DNA from: Streptomyces sp. NBC_00582
GTDB taxonomy: Bacteria; Actinomycetota; Actinomycetes; Streptomycetales; Streptomycetaceae
Reading direction: 5' to 3'
NCBI RefSeq assembly: GCF_036345155.1
Contig: NZ_CP107772.1
Span: 8,680,001 to 8,744,000 of the forward strand
DNA length: 64,000 nucleotides
Under the pieces are notes generated by a model. That model was given only the letters and a program-made list of their open reading frames with translations. It was not told the origin of the DNA and searched no databases. The first letter of the stretch is position 1. Every line of letters begins with the position of its first letter. The position numbers were made by a program, and so were the translations under genes. Positions 53,710 through 62,573 of this stretch are shown here, in pieces.

Positions 53710-55413
53710 ATGACGTCCATGGTGCCCAACGCCGTCGAGCACACCGACGAGCCGCATCAGCCGCCGATCACCATGTTCGGCCCGGACTTCCCGTACGCCT
53801 ACGACGACTTCCTCGCCCACCCGGCGGGCCTCGGCCAGATCCCCGCGACCGAGCACGGCACGGAGGTCGCCGTCATCGGTGGCGGACTGTCGGGCATCGT
53901 GGCCGCGTACGAGCTGATGAAGATGGGTCTGAAGCCGGTCGTGTACGAGGCCGACCGGATCGGCGGCCGGCTGCGGACCGTCGGCTTCGACGGCGCGGGC
54001 GCCGAGGGGCTCACCGCCGAGATGGGCGCCATGCGCTTCCCGCCCTCCTCCACCGCCCTCCAGCACTACATCGACCTGGTGGGCCTCAAGACCAGCCCCT
54101 TCCCCAACCCCCTCGCCGAGGCGACCCCTTCCACGGTCGTCGACCTCAAGGGCGAGAGCCACTACGCCGAGACGATCGACGACCTCCCGCAGGTCTACCG
54201 CGATGTCGCCGAGGCCTGGAACAAGTGCCTCGAAGAGGGCGCCGACTTCTCCGACATGAACCGCGCGATGCGCGAACGCGACGTGCCGCGGATCCGGGAG
54301 ATCTGGGCGAAGCTCGTCGAGAAGCTCGACAACCAGACCTTCTACGGCTTCCTCTGCGACTCCGAGGCGTTCAAGTCCTTCCGGCACCGCGAGATCTTCG
54401 GCCAGGTCGGCTTCGGCACCGGCGGCTGGGACACCGACTTCCCCAACTCCATCCTGGAGATCCTGCGGGTCGTCTACACCGAGGCCGACGACCACCACCG
54501 CGGGATCGTCGGCGGCTCCCAGCAACTGCCGCTGCGCCTGTGGGAGCGGGAGCCGGAGAAGATCGTCCACTGGGCGTACGGCACCTCGCTGGCGAGCCTG
54601 CACGAGGGCGGCGAGCCCCGTCCCGCCGTGACCCGGCTGCGCCGCACCGCCGGAAACCGGATCACGGTGACCGACGCGAACGGCGACATCCGCACGTACC
54701 GGGCGGCGATCTTCACCGCCCAGTCCTGGATGCTCCTGTCGAAGATCGACTGCGACGACTCGCTCTTCCCGATCGACCACTGGACGGCGATCGAGCGCAC
54801 CCACTACATGGAGTCCAGCAAGCTCTTCGTGCCGGTCGACCGGCCCTTCTGGCTCGACAAGGACGAGGAGACCGGCCGGGACGTCATGTCGATGACGCTC
54901 ACCGACCGTATGACGCGCGGCACCTACCTGCTCGACGACGGTCCGGACCGGCCCGCCGTCATCTGTCTGTCGTACACCTGGTGCGACGACAGCCTGAAGT
55001 GGCTGCCGCTGTCCGCGAACGAGCGGATGGAGGTCATGCTGAAGTCGCTCGGCGAGATCTACCCGAAGGTCGACATCAGGAAGCACGTCATCGGCAACCC
55101 GGTGACCGTCTCCTGGGAGAACGAGCCGTACTTCATGGGCGCGTTCAAGGCCAACCTGCCCGGCCACTACCGTTACCAGCGGCGCCTGTTCACCCACTTC
55201 ATGCAGGACCGGCTGCCCGCCGACAAGCGGGGCGTCTTCCTCGCCGGCGACGACATCTCCTGGACGGCCGGCTGGGCCGAGGGCGCGGTCCAGACCGCGC
55301 TCAACGCGGTCTGGGGCGTGATGCACCACTTCGGCGGCACCACCGACGCCACCAACCCGGGCCCGGGTGACGTCTACGACGAGATCGCCCCGGTCGAGCT
55401 GCCGGAGGACTGA
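53710..55413 (+). CDS. flavin amino-acid 2-monooxygenase (lysine/tryptophan 2-monooxygenase family, DavB/IaaM-like)
   Basis: A 567-residue FAD enzyme. The dinucleotide site is IGGGLSGIVAAYELMK near residue 58, followed by E-x-DRIGGRLRT and AEMGAMRFP, whose Arg binds the substrate carboxylate in tryptophan 2-monooxygenase and lysine 2-monooxygenase. The C-terminal FAD segment is FLAGDDISWTAGWAEGAVQTALNAV. These enzymes oxidatively decarboxylate an amino acid to an amide. With the DavA-like amidase 55 bases upstream the route amino acid to amide to acid is complete. Lysine is favoured by the DavA match; arginine and tryptophan are open. Confidence 0.87.
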   Translation: MTSMVPNAVEHTDEPHQPPITMFGPDFPYAYDDFLAHPAGLGQIPATEHGTEVAVIGGGLSGIVAAYELMKMGLKPVVYEADRIGGRLRTVGFDGAGAEGLTAEMGAMRFPPSSTALQHYIDLVGLKTSPFPNPLAEATPSTVVDLKGESHYAETIDDLPQVYRDVAEAWNKCLEEGADFSDMNRAMRERDVPRIREIWAKLVEKLDNQTFYGFLCDSEAFKSFRHREIFGQVGFGTGGWDTDFPNSILEILRVVYTEADDHHRGIVGGSQQLPLRLWEREPEKIVHWAYGTSLASLHEGGEPRPAVTRLRRTAGNRITVTDANGDIRTYRAAIFTAQSWMLLSKIDCDDSLFPIDHWTAIERTHYMESSKLFVPVDRPFWLDKDEETGRDVMSMTLTDRMTRGTYLLDDGPDRPAVICLSYTWCDDSLKWLPLSANERMEVMLKSLGEIYPKVDIRKHVIGNPVTVSWENEPYFMGAFKANLPGHYRYQRRLFTHFMQDRLPADKRGVFLAGDDISWTAGWAEGAVQTALNAVWGVMHHFGGTTDATNPGPGDVYDEIAPVELPED

Positions 55414-55417
55414 GGTC

Positions 55418-56152
55418 TCAGTCCCGCAGGGGCGTGAGCAGCATCCGCCCCGCGAAACCCACCGCCGTGTCGAGGCGTTCGGTGAACTCCCCGGCGACGT
55501 CGGGGAGCCGGCGCAGCGCCCACAGTGCCCGGGCCGCCGTCCACGTGGCGTCCCGGGCCCGCTCCAGACTCCACGACCCCAGCAGATGGGTGAGCGGATC
55601 GGCGATCTGGAGCAGGTCGGGGCCCGGCATCAGCTCCTCGCGGATGCGTTCCTCCAGCGCGACGAGCAGGTCCCCGACCCGGTCGTAGGCGTCCTCCAGC
55701 TCGGCCGGTTCACAGCCGAGGTCACGGCAGGCGTCCACGACGGCGAGCGCCAGGTCGTGCCCGATGTGCGCGTTGATGCCCGCCAACGCGAACTGCAGGG
55801 GGCGTACGCCGGGATGGCGGCGCATCTGGAACAGCGGGCGCCAGCAGGCGGGTGGGGGCCGGTCGGCCACGGCCGCGTCCACCGCGGCCAGATAGCGCTC
55901 CGCGAACCGCAGATCCAGCGTGCGGGCGGTCCGCGCGTCGGGGAATCCGCCCGTGTCGATCCGCCGGTCGACCTCCTGGGTCACGGCGAGGTACACCCGG
56001 TTGAAGACCGCGATCCCGTCCCGGGCCGGCAGGGCCGCGTCGACGGCGCGCATCCGGGCGATCACGTCGTGCACGCTCGCGTCGAGAGCCGGGTCCACGA
56101 CCGGGGCGAGGGCGGGGTCCACGGGTGGGATGAACTGTTCCAGTTGCGGCAT
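55418..56152 (-). CDS. DUF5995 family protein
   Basis: A 244-residue soluble protein, mostly helical, recognised as DUF5995 by its DGIAVFNRVYLAVTQEVDRRI and INAHIGHDLALAVV stretches with conserved His and acidic residues. No biochemical function is known to me. It converges with the amino-acid monooxygenase with 4 bases between stops. Confidence 0.75.
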   Translation of the reverse strand: MPQLEQFIPPVDPALAPVVDPALDASVHDVIARMRAVDAALPARDGIAVFNRVYLAVTQEVDRRIDTGGFPDARTARTLDLRFAERYLAAVDAAVADRPPPACWRPLFQMRRHPGVRPLQFALAGINAHIGHDLALAVVDACRDLGCEPAELEDAYDRVGDLLVALEERIREELMPGPDLLQIADPLTHLLGSWSLERARDATWTAARALWALRRLPDVAGEFTERLDTAVGFAGRMLLTPLRD

Positions 56153-56305
56153 GGGGGAAGGGTGGCAGCCCGGGGCCGCCCCGCGCGTCGGCGAGCCGTG
56201 CGCTTCCCCGGAACGGGGGAACGGGCCCGCCGCGGCACCAGGTACCGGCGTCGTCGTAGGAGCTGGTCCCCTCGTCCAGCAGCGGTCGCCGCGCCTTCAG
56301 CTGGG

Positions 56306-56548
56306 CCGGGGATCGGCTACGAGGCCCCGGTCACCCGCACCGGCACGTACGCCGTCCACCTCTGGCTGGAGCGGCTCGGCACCACCGGGCTCACGTACGG
56401 CTTCCGCTTCTGCTCGGTGGACGGGGCCACGACACACGCGCGCGGGACCCGGGTCCTCGTCCGGCTCGACGCGGCCACCCTGCGCCCCGCGCCGTGGAGC
56501 GACGGCTTCAGGGCCGCGGCTCGGGCACTGCTGCGGACCGCGGACTGA
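56306..56548 (+). pseudogene. C-terminal remnant of a hot-dog acyl-CoA thioesterase
   Basis: About 80 residues (GYEAPVTRTGTYAVHLWLERLG...YGFRFCSVDG...ARGTRVLVRLD) match the second half of a 4HBT thioesterase, ending at a stop at 56548. The first half with the catalytic D-x-x-GHVNN region is absent in every frame upstream. The 3' end overlaps the MFS gene on the other strand by 41 bases. Probably non-functional. Confidence 0.6.
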
Positions 56549-57719
56549 CCTTCGCGCCGGTCCGCTCGCCGCCGCGCAGCACCCCGGCGAACACCGCGAG
56601 CCCGCACGCCAGAGCCGTCACCACGCCGAACGACACCATCAGGCTGGTCGCCTGCGCCACCCCGCCGATCAGGCTCGGGGCGATCAGCCCGGAGGTGTAC
56701 GTGATCGTCGCGACGCCCGCGATCGCCTGACTGGGGTTCGGCCCGCTGTGCCCGGCCGCGGCGAAGCACAGCGGTACGACGACGGCGATCCCGAGGCCCA
56801 TCAGCCCGAACCCGGTCATCGCCACCGCCGGATGCCCGGCGAGGACGATCAGCAGCCCGCCCAGGGCGGCCAGGAGGCCGCCAGCCCGCACGGTCCGCAC
56901 CGCGCCGAAGCGGTTCACCACCGCGTCGCCCACGAGCCGGGCCGCCGCCATGGTGAGCATGAAACCCGTCGTGCAGGCCGCCGCGAGCCCCGCCGACGTC
57001 TCCAGCTGGTCGCGCAGATAGACCGCCGACCAGTCCAGGCTGGCGCCCTCGGCGAACACCGCGCAGAACCCGACCGCGCCGATCAGCAGGGCCGAGCGGG
57101 GCGGCAGGGCGAAGCGCGGCGGCGGCTCCTCGTCCTCCCGCGGGCGCAGGTCCGGCACCCAGCGGCAGGCCAGCAGGCCCAGCGCGGTGAGGACGACGGC
57201 CGCCAGCGCGTGATGCACACGCGCGTCCGCGCCCAGGTGTGCCGCGAGCGTCCCGCCGGCCGAGCCGATCAGCGCCCCGGCGCTCCACATGCCGTGCAGC
57301 CCGGACATGATCGACTTTCCGAGCAGCCGCTCCACCTCCACGCCGAGCGCGTTCATCACCACGTCGGCCATGCCGGAGGTCGCGCCGTAGGCGAACATCG
57401 CCAGGCACAGCGTCAGCAGGTTCGGCGCGAGCGACGGCAAGGTCAGGGAGAGCGTCCACAGGGAGATCAGCAGGCTCAGGGCGGTCCGGGTGCCGAGGCT
57501 GTGGGAGATCCGCCCGGCCAGCGGCATCGAGCAGGAGGCGCCGAACGCCGTGAACGCCAGGGCGAACCCCAACTGGCCCGCGCCCACCCCCGCGTGGTCC
57601 TGGATCCACGGCACCCGGGTCGCGAACGAGCCGGTGACCGCGCCGTGCACGGTGAACACGGCCGCCACGGCGTACCGGGCGCGCCGTATCTCCGACGTTG
57701 CGTGAACCACTTCGCTCAT
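56508..57719 (-). CDS. MFS transporter, FucP/YbjJ-like
   Basis: A 403-residue MFS protein with about 12 helices. The first loop is MPLAGRISHSLGTRTAL and the GHSGPNPSQAIAGVATITY region is typical of the YbjJ-like group of bacterial MFS proteins. The long open frame upstream is an artefact; the ATG at 57719 is the family start. It is divergent from a ROK repressor, with two palindromes in the 126-base gap, so it is probably sugar- or aminosugar-controlled. Confidence 0.87.
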   Translation of the reverse strand: MSEVVHATSEIRRARYAVAAVFTVHGAVTGSFATRVPWIQDHAGVGAGQLGFALAFTAFGASCSMPLAGRISHSLGTRTALSLLISLWTLSLTLPSLAPNLLTLCLAMFAYGATSGMADVVMNALGVEVERLLGKSIMSGLHGMWSAGALIGSAGGTLAAHLGADARVHHALAAVVLTALGLLACRWVPDLRPREDEEPPPRFALPPRSALLIGAVGFCAVFAEGASLDWSAVYLRDQLETSAGLAAACTTGFMLTMAAARLVGDAVVNRFGAVRTVRAGGLLAALGGLLIVLAGHPAVAMTGFGLMGLGIAVVVPLCFAAAGHSGPNPSQAIAGVATITYTSGLIAPSLIGGVAQATSLMVSFGVVTALACGLAVFAGVLRGGERTGAKVSPRSAAVPEPRP

Positions 57720-57740
57720 TCTTCCGCCCCTCCCGGCCGA

Positions 57741-57760
57741 GCACCGCTCCGGAGCGGTGC
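57741..57760. promoter_or_regulatory. 20-bp perfect palindrome in ROK/MFS divergon
   Basis: GCACCGCTCCGGAGCGGTGC is fully symmetric and lies 22 bases before the MFS start. It could be an operator or, on the minus strand, a leader hairpin. Confidence 0.65.
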
Positions 57761-57770
57761 CGTCGTAAAC

Positions 57771-57791
57771 TATCAGGAACCCTGCCTGATA
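57771..57791. promoter_or_regulatory. candidate ROK operator
   Basis: TATCAGG, seven bases, CCTGATA: an AT-rich inverted repeat in the middle of the ROK/MFS promoter region. Half-sites and spacing suit a dimeric ROK repressor. Confidence 0.7.
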
Positions 57792-57845
57792 AAAAGAGAG
57801 CGCTCTCGGACCGGCGCTCGTCCGGCCCGTGGGAGGATTCCCCGC

Positions 57846-59030
57846 ATGCCCGCATCCCCTCGCACGGCCCGGGCCATCAACGACCGCATGGCCCTGCAAC
57901 TTCTGCAGGCCGAAGGCCCGTTGACGGCAGGACGGCTGAAGGAGCTCACCGGCCTGTCCCGGCCGACGGTCGCCGACCTCGTCGAACGCCTCACGTCCGC
58001 CGGTCTGATCCAGGTCGCCGGGGAGACGGGTGCGCAGCGGCGCGGCCCCAACGCCAAGCTGTACGGCCTCGTCGCCGACCGCGCCCACCTCGCGGCGCTG
58101 GACGTGCGCACCGAGGGGGTCGCCGTGCGCGTGTCCGACCTGGTGGGCCGGGTGCTGGCGGAGGCGTCCGTGCCGATCGGCGGCGACACCGGCACCGGGC
58201 CGGCCGTGGAGCAGGCGGTGACGCTGGTCGAGCGGACCGTGAAGGAGGCCGGCGCCGACCGGCTGCACACCGTGGGCATCGGCGCGCCCGGGCTGATCGA
58301 CCCGGCCGCCGGTGAGCTGCGCGACTCCATCGGGCTGCCCGAGTGGCACCGCCGGCTGGTGGCGGCCCTTCAGGAACGGTTCCCGCACGCGCGCGTGAAC
58401 GTGGAGAACGAGACCAACCTCGCCGCCCTCGCCGAACAGCGGGAGGGCGCCGCCCGGGACCGCGACACCTTCGTCCTGCTCTGGCTCGGCCACGGCACCG
58501 GCGCCGCCGTCGTCCTCGACGGCACCCTGCGCCGCGGCGCCTCCGGCGGTACCGGGGAGATAGGTTTCCTTCCGGTCCCGGGCACGAGCGGGCTGCCCTC
58601 GGCGACCGACTGTGAGGGAGGTTTCCATTCCCTGGCCGGCTCGGCGGCGATCACCGCGCTGGCGGGGGAGCACGGGCTGACGGCGCGCGCGGAGGGCGAG
58701 GAGCCGACGGGCGCGGCCGTGGTGCGGGAGGCCCGGGGGAGGGGGGACGCGGACCGGGCGGACGCCTTCCTCGACGCCCTCGCCCACCGCATCGCCATCG
58801 GGGTCGCCTCCGTCGTCGCCGTTCTCGACCCCGGGTGCGTGGTCCTCGGGGGTGAGATCGGCCAGGCGGGCGGACCGGAACTGGCCGCCCGCGTGGCGGA
58901 GCGCCTGCGCGGGATGGCGCCCCTGCCCACCGAGGTCCGGCCGAGCGCCCTCGGCGGCGCGGCGGTCCTGCGCGGGGCGCTCCTCACCGCCCGGGAGTCC
59001 GCGCAGAGGGAACTGTTCGGGACGCCCTGA
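57846..59030 (+). CDS. ROK family transcriptional repressor
   Basis: A 394-residue regulator with an N-terminal winged helix (residues about 12-70; LTGLSRPTVADLVERLTSAGLI) and a ROK sugar-kinase-like domain. Kinase residues are degraded: the catalytic Asp of the usual N-D-x-N is Glu in NVENETNLAA, the zinc cysteine cluster is missing, and GEIGF replaces GEIGH. It is therefore a sensor and not a kinase. It is divergent from the MFS gene and likely represses it through the palindromes between them. Confidence 0.88.
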   Translation: MPASPRTARAINDRMALQLLQAEGPLTAGRLKELTGLSRPTVADLVERLTSAGLIQVAGETGAQRRGPNAKLYGLVADRAHLAALDVRTEGVAVRVSDLVGRVLAEASVPIGGDTGTGPAVEQAVTLVERTVKEAGADRLHTVGIGAPGLIDPAAGELRDSIGLPEWHRRLVAALQERFPHARVNVENETNLAALAEQREGAARDRDTFVLLWLGHGTGAAVVLDGTLRRGASGGTGEIGFLPVPGTSGLPSATDCEGGFHSLAGSAAITALAGEHGLTARAEGEEPTGAAVVREARGRGDADRADAFLDALAHRIAIGVASVVAVLDPGCVVLGGEIGQAGGPELAARVAERLRGMAPLPTEVRPSALGGAAVLRGALLTARESAQRELFGTP

Positions 59031-59051
59031 GGAGGCGGGCGTCCGGGGCGC

Positions 59052-59801
59052 TCACCGAGCCCTGCGCGTGCGTGCCGCCAGGTACTGCTCGAACGTCCCC
59101 TTGCCCACGGCCCGTTCGGGGGCGAGGTGGCCGCCCGCCCGGAACGCCCGGTACGCCGCGCCGAACAGCGGTACGTTCACCACCCGGCGCCGCTTGCCGC
59201 TCGCCGTGAGATACGCGCGGGCCAGCGACTCCAACGTACGGACCTCGGGCCCCGCCATGTCCTCGACACGCCCCGCCGGTTCCCCCACGGCCAGCTCCGC
59301 GAGCCGGCCGGCGACCTCGGCCACCTCCACCGGCTGGTCGCTCACCCCGGCCGGCAGGACCAGCACCGGCACCCTGGCCAGCGCCTCGAACAGCTGGAGC
59401 AGCAGATCGTGGAACTGGGTCGCGCGCAGCACGGTCCAGCCCAGCCCCGAGGCCGCCACCAGCTCCTCCACCGCCAGCTTCGCCCGGTAGTAGCCGAACG
59501 GCACCCGGTCCACCCCGACGATCGAGATGTACACGAGGTGCCGTACCCCCGCCTCCCGGGCCGCCGCGATCAGCCGCGCCGCCGCCTTCTCGTCGCCCCC
59601 GCGCGGGGTGCTCGCACAGTGCACGACCGTGTCCACCCCGGCCAGGGCCGTGTCCAGCTCCGGCCCGCCCTCCCGCAGATCGACGGCGTACGGCCGGCTG
59701 TGCCGGCTGAGCACCCGCACCTCGTGCCCGTCCGCCCGCAGCCGCTCGGTGACGAGCCTGCCGAGGGTTCCGGTGCCGCCGGTCACCAGGATCGTGGTCA
59801 T
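59052..59801 (-). CDS. NAD(P)-binding epimerase/NmrA-like oxidoreductase, ECF41 partner
   Basis: A 249-residue atypical SDR with the cofactor motif TGGTGTLG at residue 8 and a YYRAK active-site segment. Such a protein is one of the three kinds (carboxymuconolactone decarboxylase, oxidoreductase, epimerase) regularly encoded beside ECF41 sigma factors and controlled by them. The sigma gene is 98 bases upstream on the same strand. The redox substrate is not known for the group. Confidence 0.85.
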   Translation of the reverse strand: MTTILVTGGTGTLGRLVTERLRADGHEVRVLSRHSRPYAVDLREGGPELDTALAGVDTVVHCASTPRGGDEKAAARLIAAAREAGVRHLVYISIVGVDRVPFGYYRAKLAVEELVAASGLGWTVLRATQFHDLLLQLFEALARVPVLVLPAGVSDQPVEVAEVAGRLAELAVGEPAGRVEDMAGPEVRTLESLARAYLTASGKRRRVVNVPLFGAAYRAFRAGGHLAPERAVGKGTFEQYLAARTRRAR

Positions 59802-59898
59802 GCTGTTCAGCCCCTTCGGACACCGGGCGCTCCCGGGTGGAACGCCCTGCGTCAGCTGAGACCGGGCGGGGCCCTGCGGATGTGACAGGCCCCGACGC

Positions 59899-60783
59899 TT
59901 ACCCGAGCTGACGTCGTACGAAGTCCAGCTTGTCCGGGTTCAGCACCACCCGCAGGCCGGTGATCCCCTCGGCGCCGCAGTCGAAGCCGATCGTGGCCAC
60001 GAGCGTGCCGGCCGCCCGCGCGAGCAACGCCGGTGCCCCGTTGAGCTCGACGGCGTCGAACGTGAACCCGGCCGCGAACCTCCGGAACCCGCCGGCCAGG
60101 AACCGCAGCACCTTCTCGCGTCCCTCGATCGGCCGCAGGGCCGCGCCGACCCTGCCCCCGCCGTCGCTCCAGTACGTCACGTCGGCCGTGAGCAGGCGCT
60201 CCAGCCCGGCGAGGTCGCCGTCCCGGGCCGCCGTGAGGAACGAGGCGACCAGTTCCTCCCGCCGTCCGGCGGAGACCTCGAAGCGGCCTTCCCCGGCCGC
60301 CAGCCGCCGCTCGGCGCGCCGGTAGAGCTGACGGCAGTTGGCCTCGCCGAGATCGAGCGCGGCGGCGATCTCCCGATGGCTGTAGGCGAACGCCTCCCGC
60401 AGCACGTACACCGCCCGCTCGGTCGGGGTGAGCCGCTCCAGCAGCACCAGCATCGCGAGCGACACGGCGTCCCGCTGCTCGGCCGACTCCAGGGGGCCGA
60501 GCGTGCCGTCGGACGTGACCACGGGCTCCGGCAGCCAGGGCCCGACATAGCGCTCGCGCCGCGCCCGTGCCGAGGTCAGCCGGGTGAGGCAGAGACGGGT
60601 GACGGTCTTCGCGAGCCAGGCCGCCGGATGCGCGATCGCGGTGCGGTCGGCCCCGCTGAACCGCAGATACGCGTCCTGGACCGTGTCCTCGGCCTCCTCG
60701 GCCGAGCCGAGCATCCGGTAGGCGAGCCCGAACAGCCGGGGACGGTGTGTCTCGAACTCGTCGGCGCCCGCGGTCGTCGTCAT
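59899..60783 (-). CDS. ECF41-family RNA polymerase sigma factor (SigJ-like)
   Basis: A 294-residue sigma factor. Region 2 (FGLAYRMLGSAEEAEDTVQDAYLRF) and region 4 (LTPTERAVYVLREAFAYSHREIA) occupy residues 1-180. The rest is a SnoaL-like C-terminal domain that in ECF41 factors acts as an attached regulator; the group-specific WLPEP, DGGGR and NPDKL motifs are all here. No separate anti-sigma factor is expected. It probably drives its own gene and the oxidoreductase downstream. Confidence 0.92.
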   Translation of the reverse strand: MTTTAGADEFETHRPRLFGLAYRMLGSAEEAEDTVQDAYLRFSGADRTAIAHPAAWLAKTVTRLCLTRLTSARARRERYVGPWLPEPVVTSDGTLGPLESAEQRDAVSLAMLVLLERLTPTERAVYVLREAFAYSHREIAAALDLGEANCRQLYRRAERRLAAGEGRFEVSAGRREELVASFLTAARDGDLAGLERLLTADVTYWSDGGGRVGAALRPIEGREKVLRFLAGGFRRFAAGFTFDAVELNGAPALLARAAGTLVATIGFDCGAEGITGLRVVLNPDKLDFVRRQLG

Positions 60784-60872
60784 GGGGCCACCCTGTCAGA
60801 AGCCCCCGCTGAGGGGTCCGGCGACGGGCAAGGGCCGTCGTCACCGTCGCCGGACCGTACCCGACGACCCTA

Positions 60873-60888
60873 AGAGGACTAGACCAGT
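60873..60888 (-). promoter_or_regulatory. DasR-like (dre) site before the ECF41 gene
   Basis: The minus strand reads ACTGGTCTAGTCCTCT, 14 of 16 positions matching the published dre consensus ACTGGTCTAGACCACT. A weaker related site lies at 60896-60911. They are 90-130 bases before the sigma-factor start, suggesting N-acetylglucosamine-responsive control by DasR. Confidence 0.45.
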
Positions 60889-61052
60889 AGGGTCAATAGG
60901 TCTGGACCAAGTGTCAGATGGCGCCCCCGTGCCGGAAGTTGGCCGGCCGAAACCGTGCGACAAGTCCAGGGACGCACTCTGTGAGCGAGCCCACACACTT
61001 CGCCCGTATGGACGACGATCGGGCGTGGCACACTGGCCCTGTACCTAAAGCA

Positions 61053-61179
61053 GCGCACTCCGGGGTCGGTGAAAGTCCGAACCGGCGGTTACAGTCCGCG
61101 ACCCGGTCACGTCCAGTGACCGGTTGACCAGGTGAAATTCCTGGACCGACGGTTAAAGTCCGGATGGGAGGCAGTGCGC
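61053..61179 (+). ncRNA. FMN riboswitch (RFN element)
   Basis: The conserved RFN blocks are all present in order: closing stem GCGCACT (61053-61059) with AGTGCGC (61173-61179), GGTGAAAGTCCGAACCGG, the GGTGAAATTCC segment and the GACGGTTAAAGTCCGGATG block. It lies 150 bases before ribE and senses FMN to control the riboflavin operon. Confidence 0.95.
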
Positions 61180-61214
61180 GGCGGGCGGGCATTCGTGCGC
61201 GCCGCCGTATGTGT

Positions 61215-61234
61215 ACTCGTCCAGGCGGACGAGT
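61215..61234 (+). promoter_or_regulatory. hairpin in the riboswitch expression platform
   Basis: ACTCGTCC pairs with GGACGAGT around a four-base loop, 35 bases after the aptamer. It is part of the switch between aptamer and the ribE ribosome site. Confidence 0.55.
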
Positions 61235-61329
61235 CTGTCGGCGTCGCCCCCAATGTCCCCGCTCGTGTCTGCTGTCGTCATCGACAGGCCCCGGAGTCCG
61301 TGCCCCAATGAGGCAGGAGGACCCGGGAA

Positions 61330-61935
61330 GTGTTCACCGGAATCGTCGAAGAGCTGGGTGAGGTCACCGCCGTCGAGAATCTCGGCGACGCCTCCCGCTT
61401 CCGGCTGCGCGGCCCCGTCGTCACCGACGGCGCGAAGCACGGCGACTCCATCGCCGTGAACGGGGTCTGTCTCACCGTCGTCGAACACGAGGGCGACGAG
61501 TTCACCGCCGACGTCATGGCGGAGACCCTCGACCGCTCCAGCCTCGGCGCCCTCGGCGTCGGCTCCCGGGTCAACCTCGAACGCCCCACCGCCGTCGGCG
61601 CGCGCCTCGGCGGACACATCGTGCAGGGCCACGTCGACGGCACCGGCCGGGTCCTGGAGCGCAGGCCCTCCGAGAACTGGGAGATCGTCAAGGTCTCCCT
61701 CCCCGCCGACCTCGCGCGGTACGTCGTGGAGAAGGGCTCCGTCACCGTCGACGGCATCAGCCTCACGGTCGTCGAGGCCGGCCCCGACTACTTCACCGTC
61801 AGCCTCATCCCCACCACCCTCGCCCTGACCACGCTCGGCCTCAAGCAGCCCGGCGACCCGGTCAACCTCGAGGTGGACATCGTCGCCAAGTACGTCGAGC
61901 GGCTGCTCGCGAGCTCCCAGGGGGCGGGCAAGTGA
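61330..61935 (+). CDS. ribE: riboflavin synthase, alpha chain
   Basis: A 201-residue enzyme made of two lumazine-binding barrels, joining two 6,7-dimethyl-8-ribityllumazine molecules to give riboflavin. The start [12 protein letters not shown], the GVCLTV repeat and its second-half counterpart GISLTV are family hallmarks. The GTG has AGGAGG upstream. It is the first gene under the FMN riboswitch. Confidence 0.96.
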   Translation: MFTGIVEELGEVTAVENLGDASRFRLRGPVVTDGAKHGDSIAVNGVCLTVVEHEGDEFTADVMAETLDRSSLGALGVGSRVNLERPTAVGARLGGHIVQGHVDGTGRVLERRPSENWEIVKVSLPADLARYVVEKGSVTVDGISLTVVEAGPDYFTVSLIPTTLALTTLGLKQPGDPVNLEVDIVAKYVERLLASSQGAGK

Positions 61936-62573
61936 ACTGGCTGACCTCCGTGGCGTTCACCGCCTTCGGCAAGGACATCCTCTGGACGGACATGATCGGC
62001 AACATCACCGGTCTGATCGCCCTCGTCCTCGGCTGGCGGCGCTCCATCTGGAGCTGGCCCGTCCAGTTCCTGGCCGGCCTGATCCTCTTCGGTGCCTTCT
62101 TCGGCCATCTGACCGGCAGCGCGGGCAAGCAGGCGATCGTCATGGCCGTCGCCCTGTTCGGCTGGTGGCAGTGGAAGCGGAAGAAGGGCGAGACCGGCGA
62201 CGGCCACATCGCCCCGCGGTTCGCCACCTGGACCGAACGCGGCGCCATGGTCGGCGCGGCCGCCGCCGGCACCGTCGCCGTCGCCCTGCTCTTCAAGGCC
62301 TACCCGTCCCTGTCCTGGGACCCCTGGCCGGACGCCTACATCTTCGTCGGCACCGTCGTCGCCATGTACGCCCAGGCACGCGGCATGGTCGAGTTCTGGA
62401 TCGCCTGGCTCCTCGTCGACCTGGTCGGCGTCCCCCTCAACTTCGCCAACGGCTACGCCTTCTCCGGCTTCGTCTACGTCATCTACGGCGCGCTCGTCCT
62501 GTGGGGCATGCGCGACTGGTGGCTGCGCTCCCGCAAGGACGCGCGGCCCACCCTGGAAGGAGCGCCGGCATGA
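61932..62573 (+). CDS. PnuC-like transporter, probable riboflavin permease PnuX
   Basis: A 213-residue membrane protein with six to seven helices of the PnuC family, including [23 protein letters not shown] and the WQWKRKK loop. PnuC itself carries nicotinamide riboside, but family members under FMN riboswitches (PnuX in actinobacteria) transport riboflavin, which fits this place between ribE and ribBA. Its GTG start overlaps the ribE stop. Confidence 0.88.
   Translation: MNWLTSVAFTAFGKDILWTDMIGNITGLIALVLGWRRSIWSWPVQFLAGLILFGAFFGHLTGSAGKQAIVMAVALFGWWQWKRKKGETGDGHIAPRFATWTERGAMVGAAAAGTVAVALLFKAYPSLSWDPWPDAYIFVGTVVAMYAQARGMVEFWIAWLLVDLVGVPLNFANGYAFSGFVYVIYGALVLWGMRDWWLRSRKDARPTLEGAPA

Noticed and set aside
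55920..57845. Very long plus-strand frame running into the ROK gene
   Set aside because: The part before 57846 is antisense to DUF5995 and the MFS gene and has shadow composition; the ROK ATG gives the normal protein.
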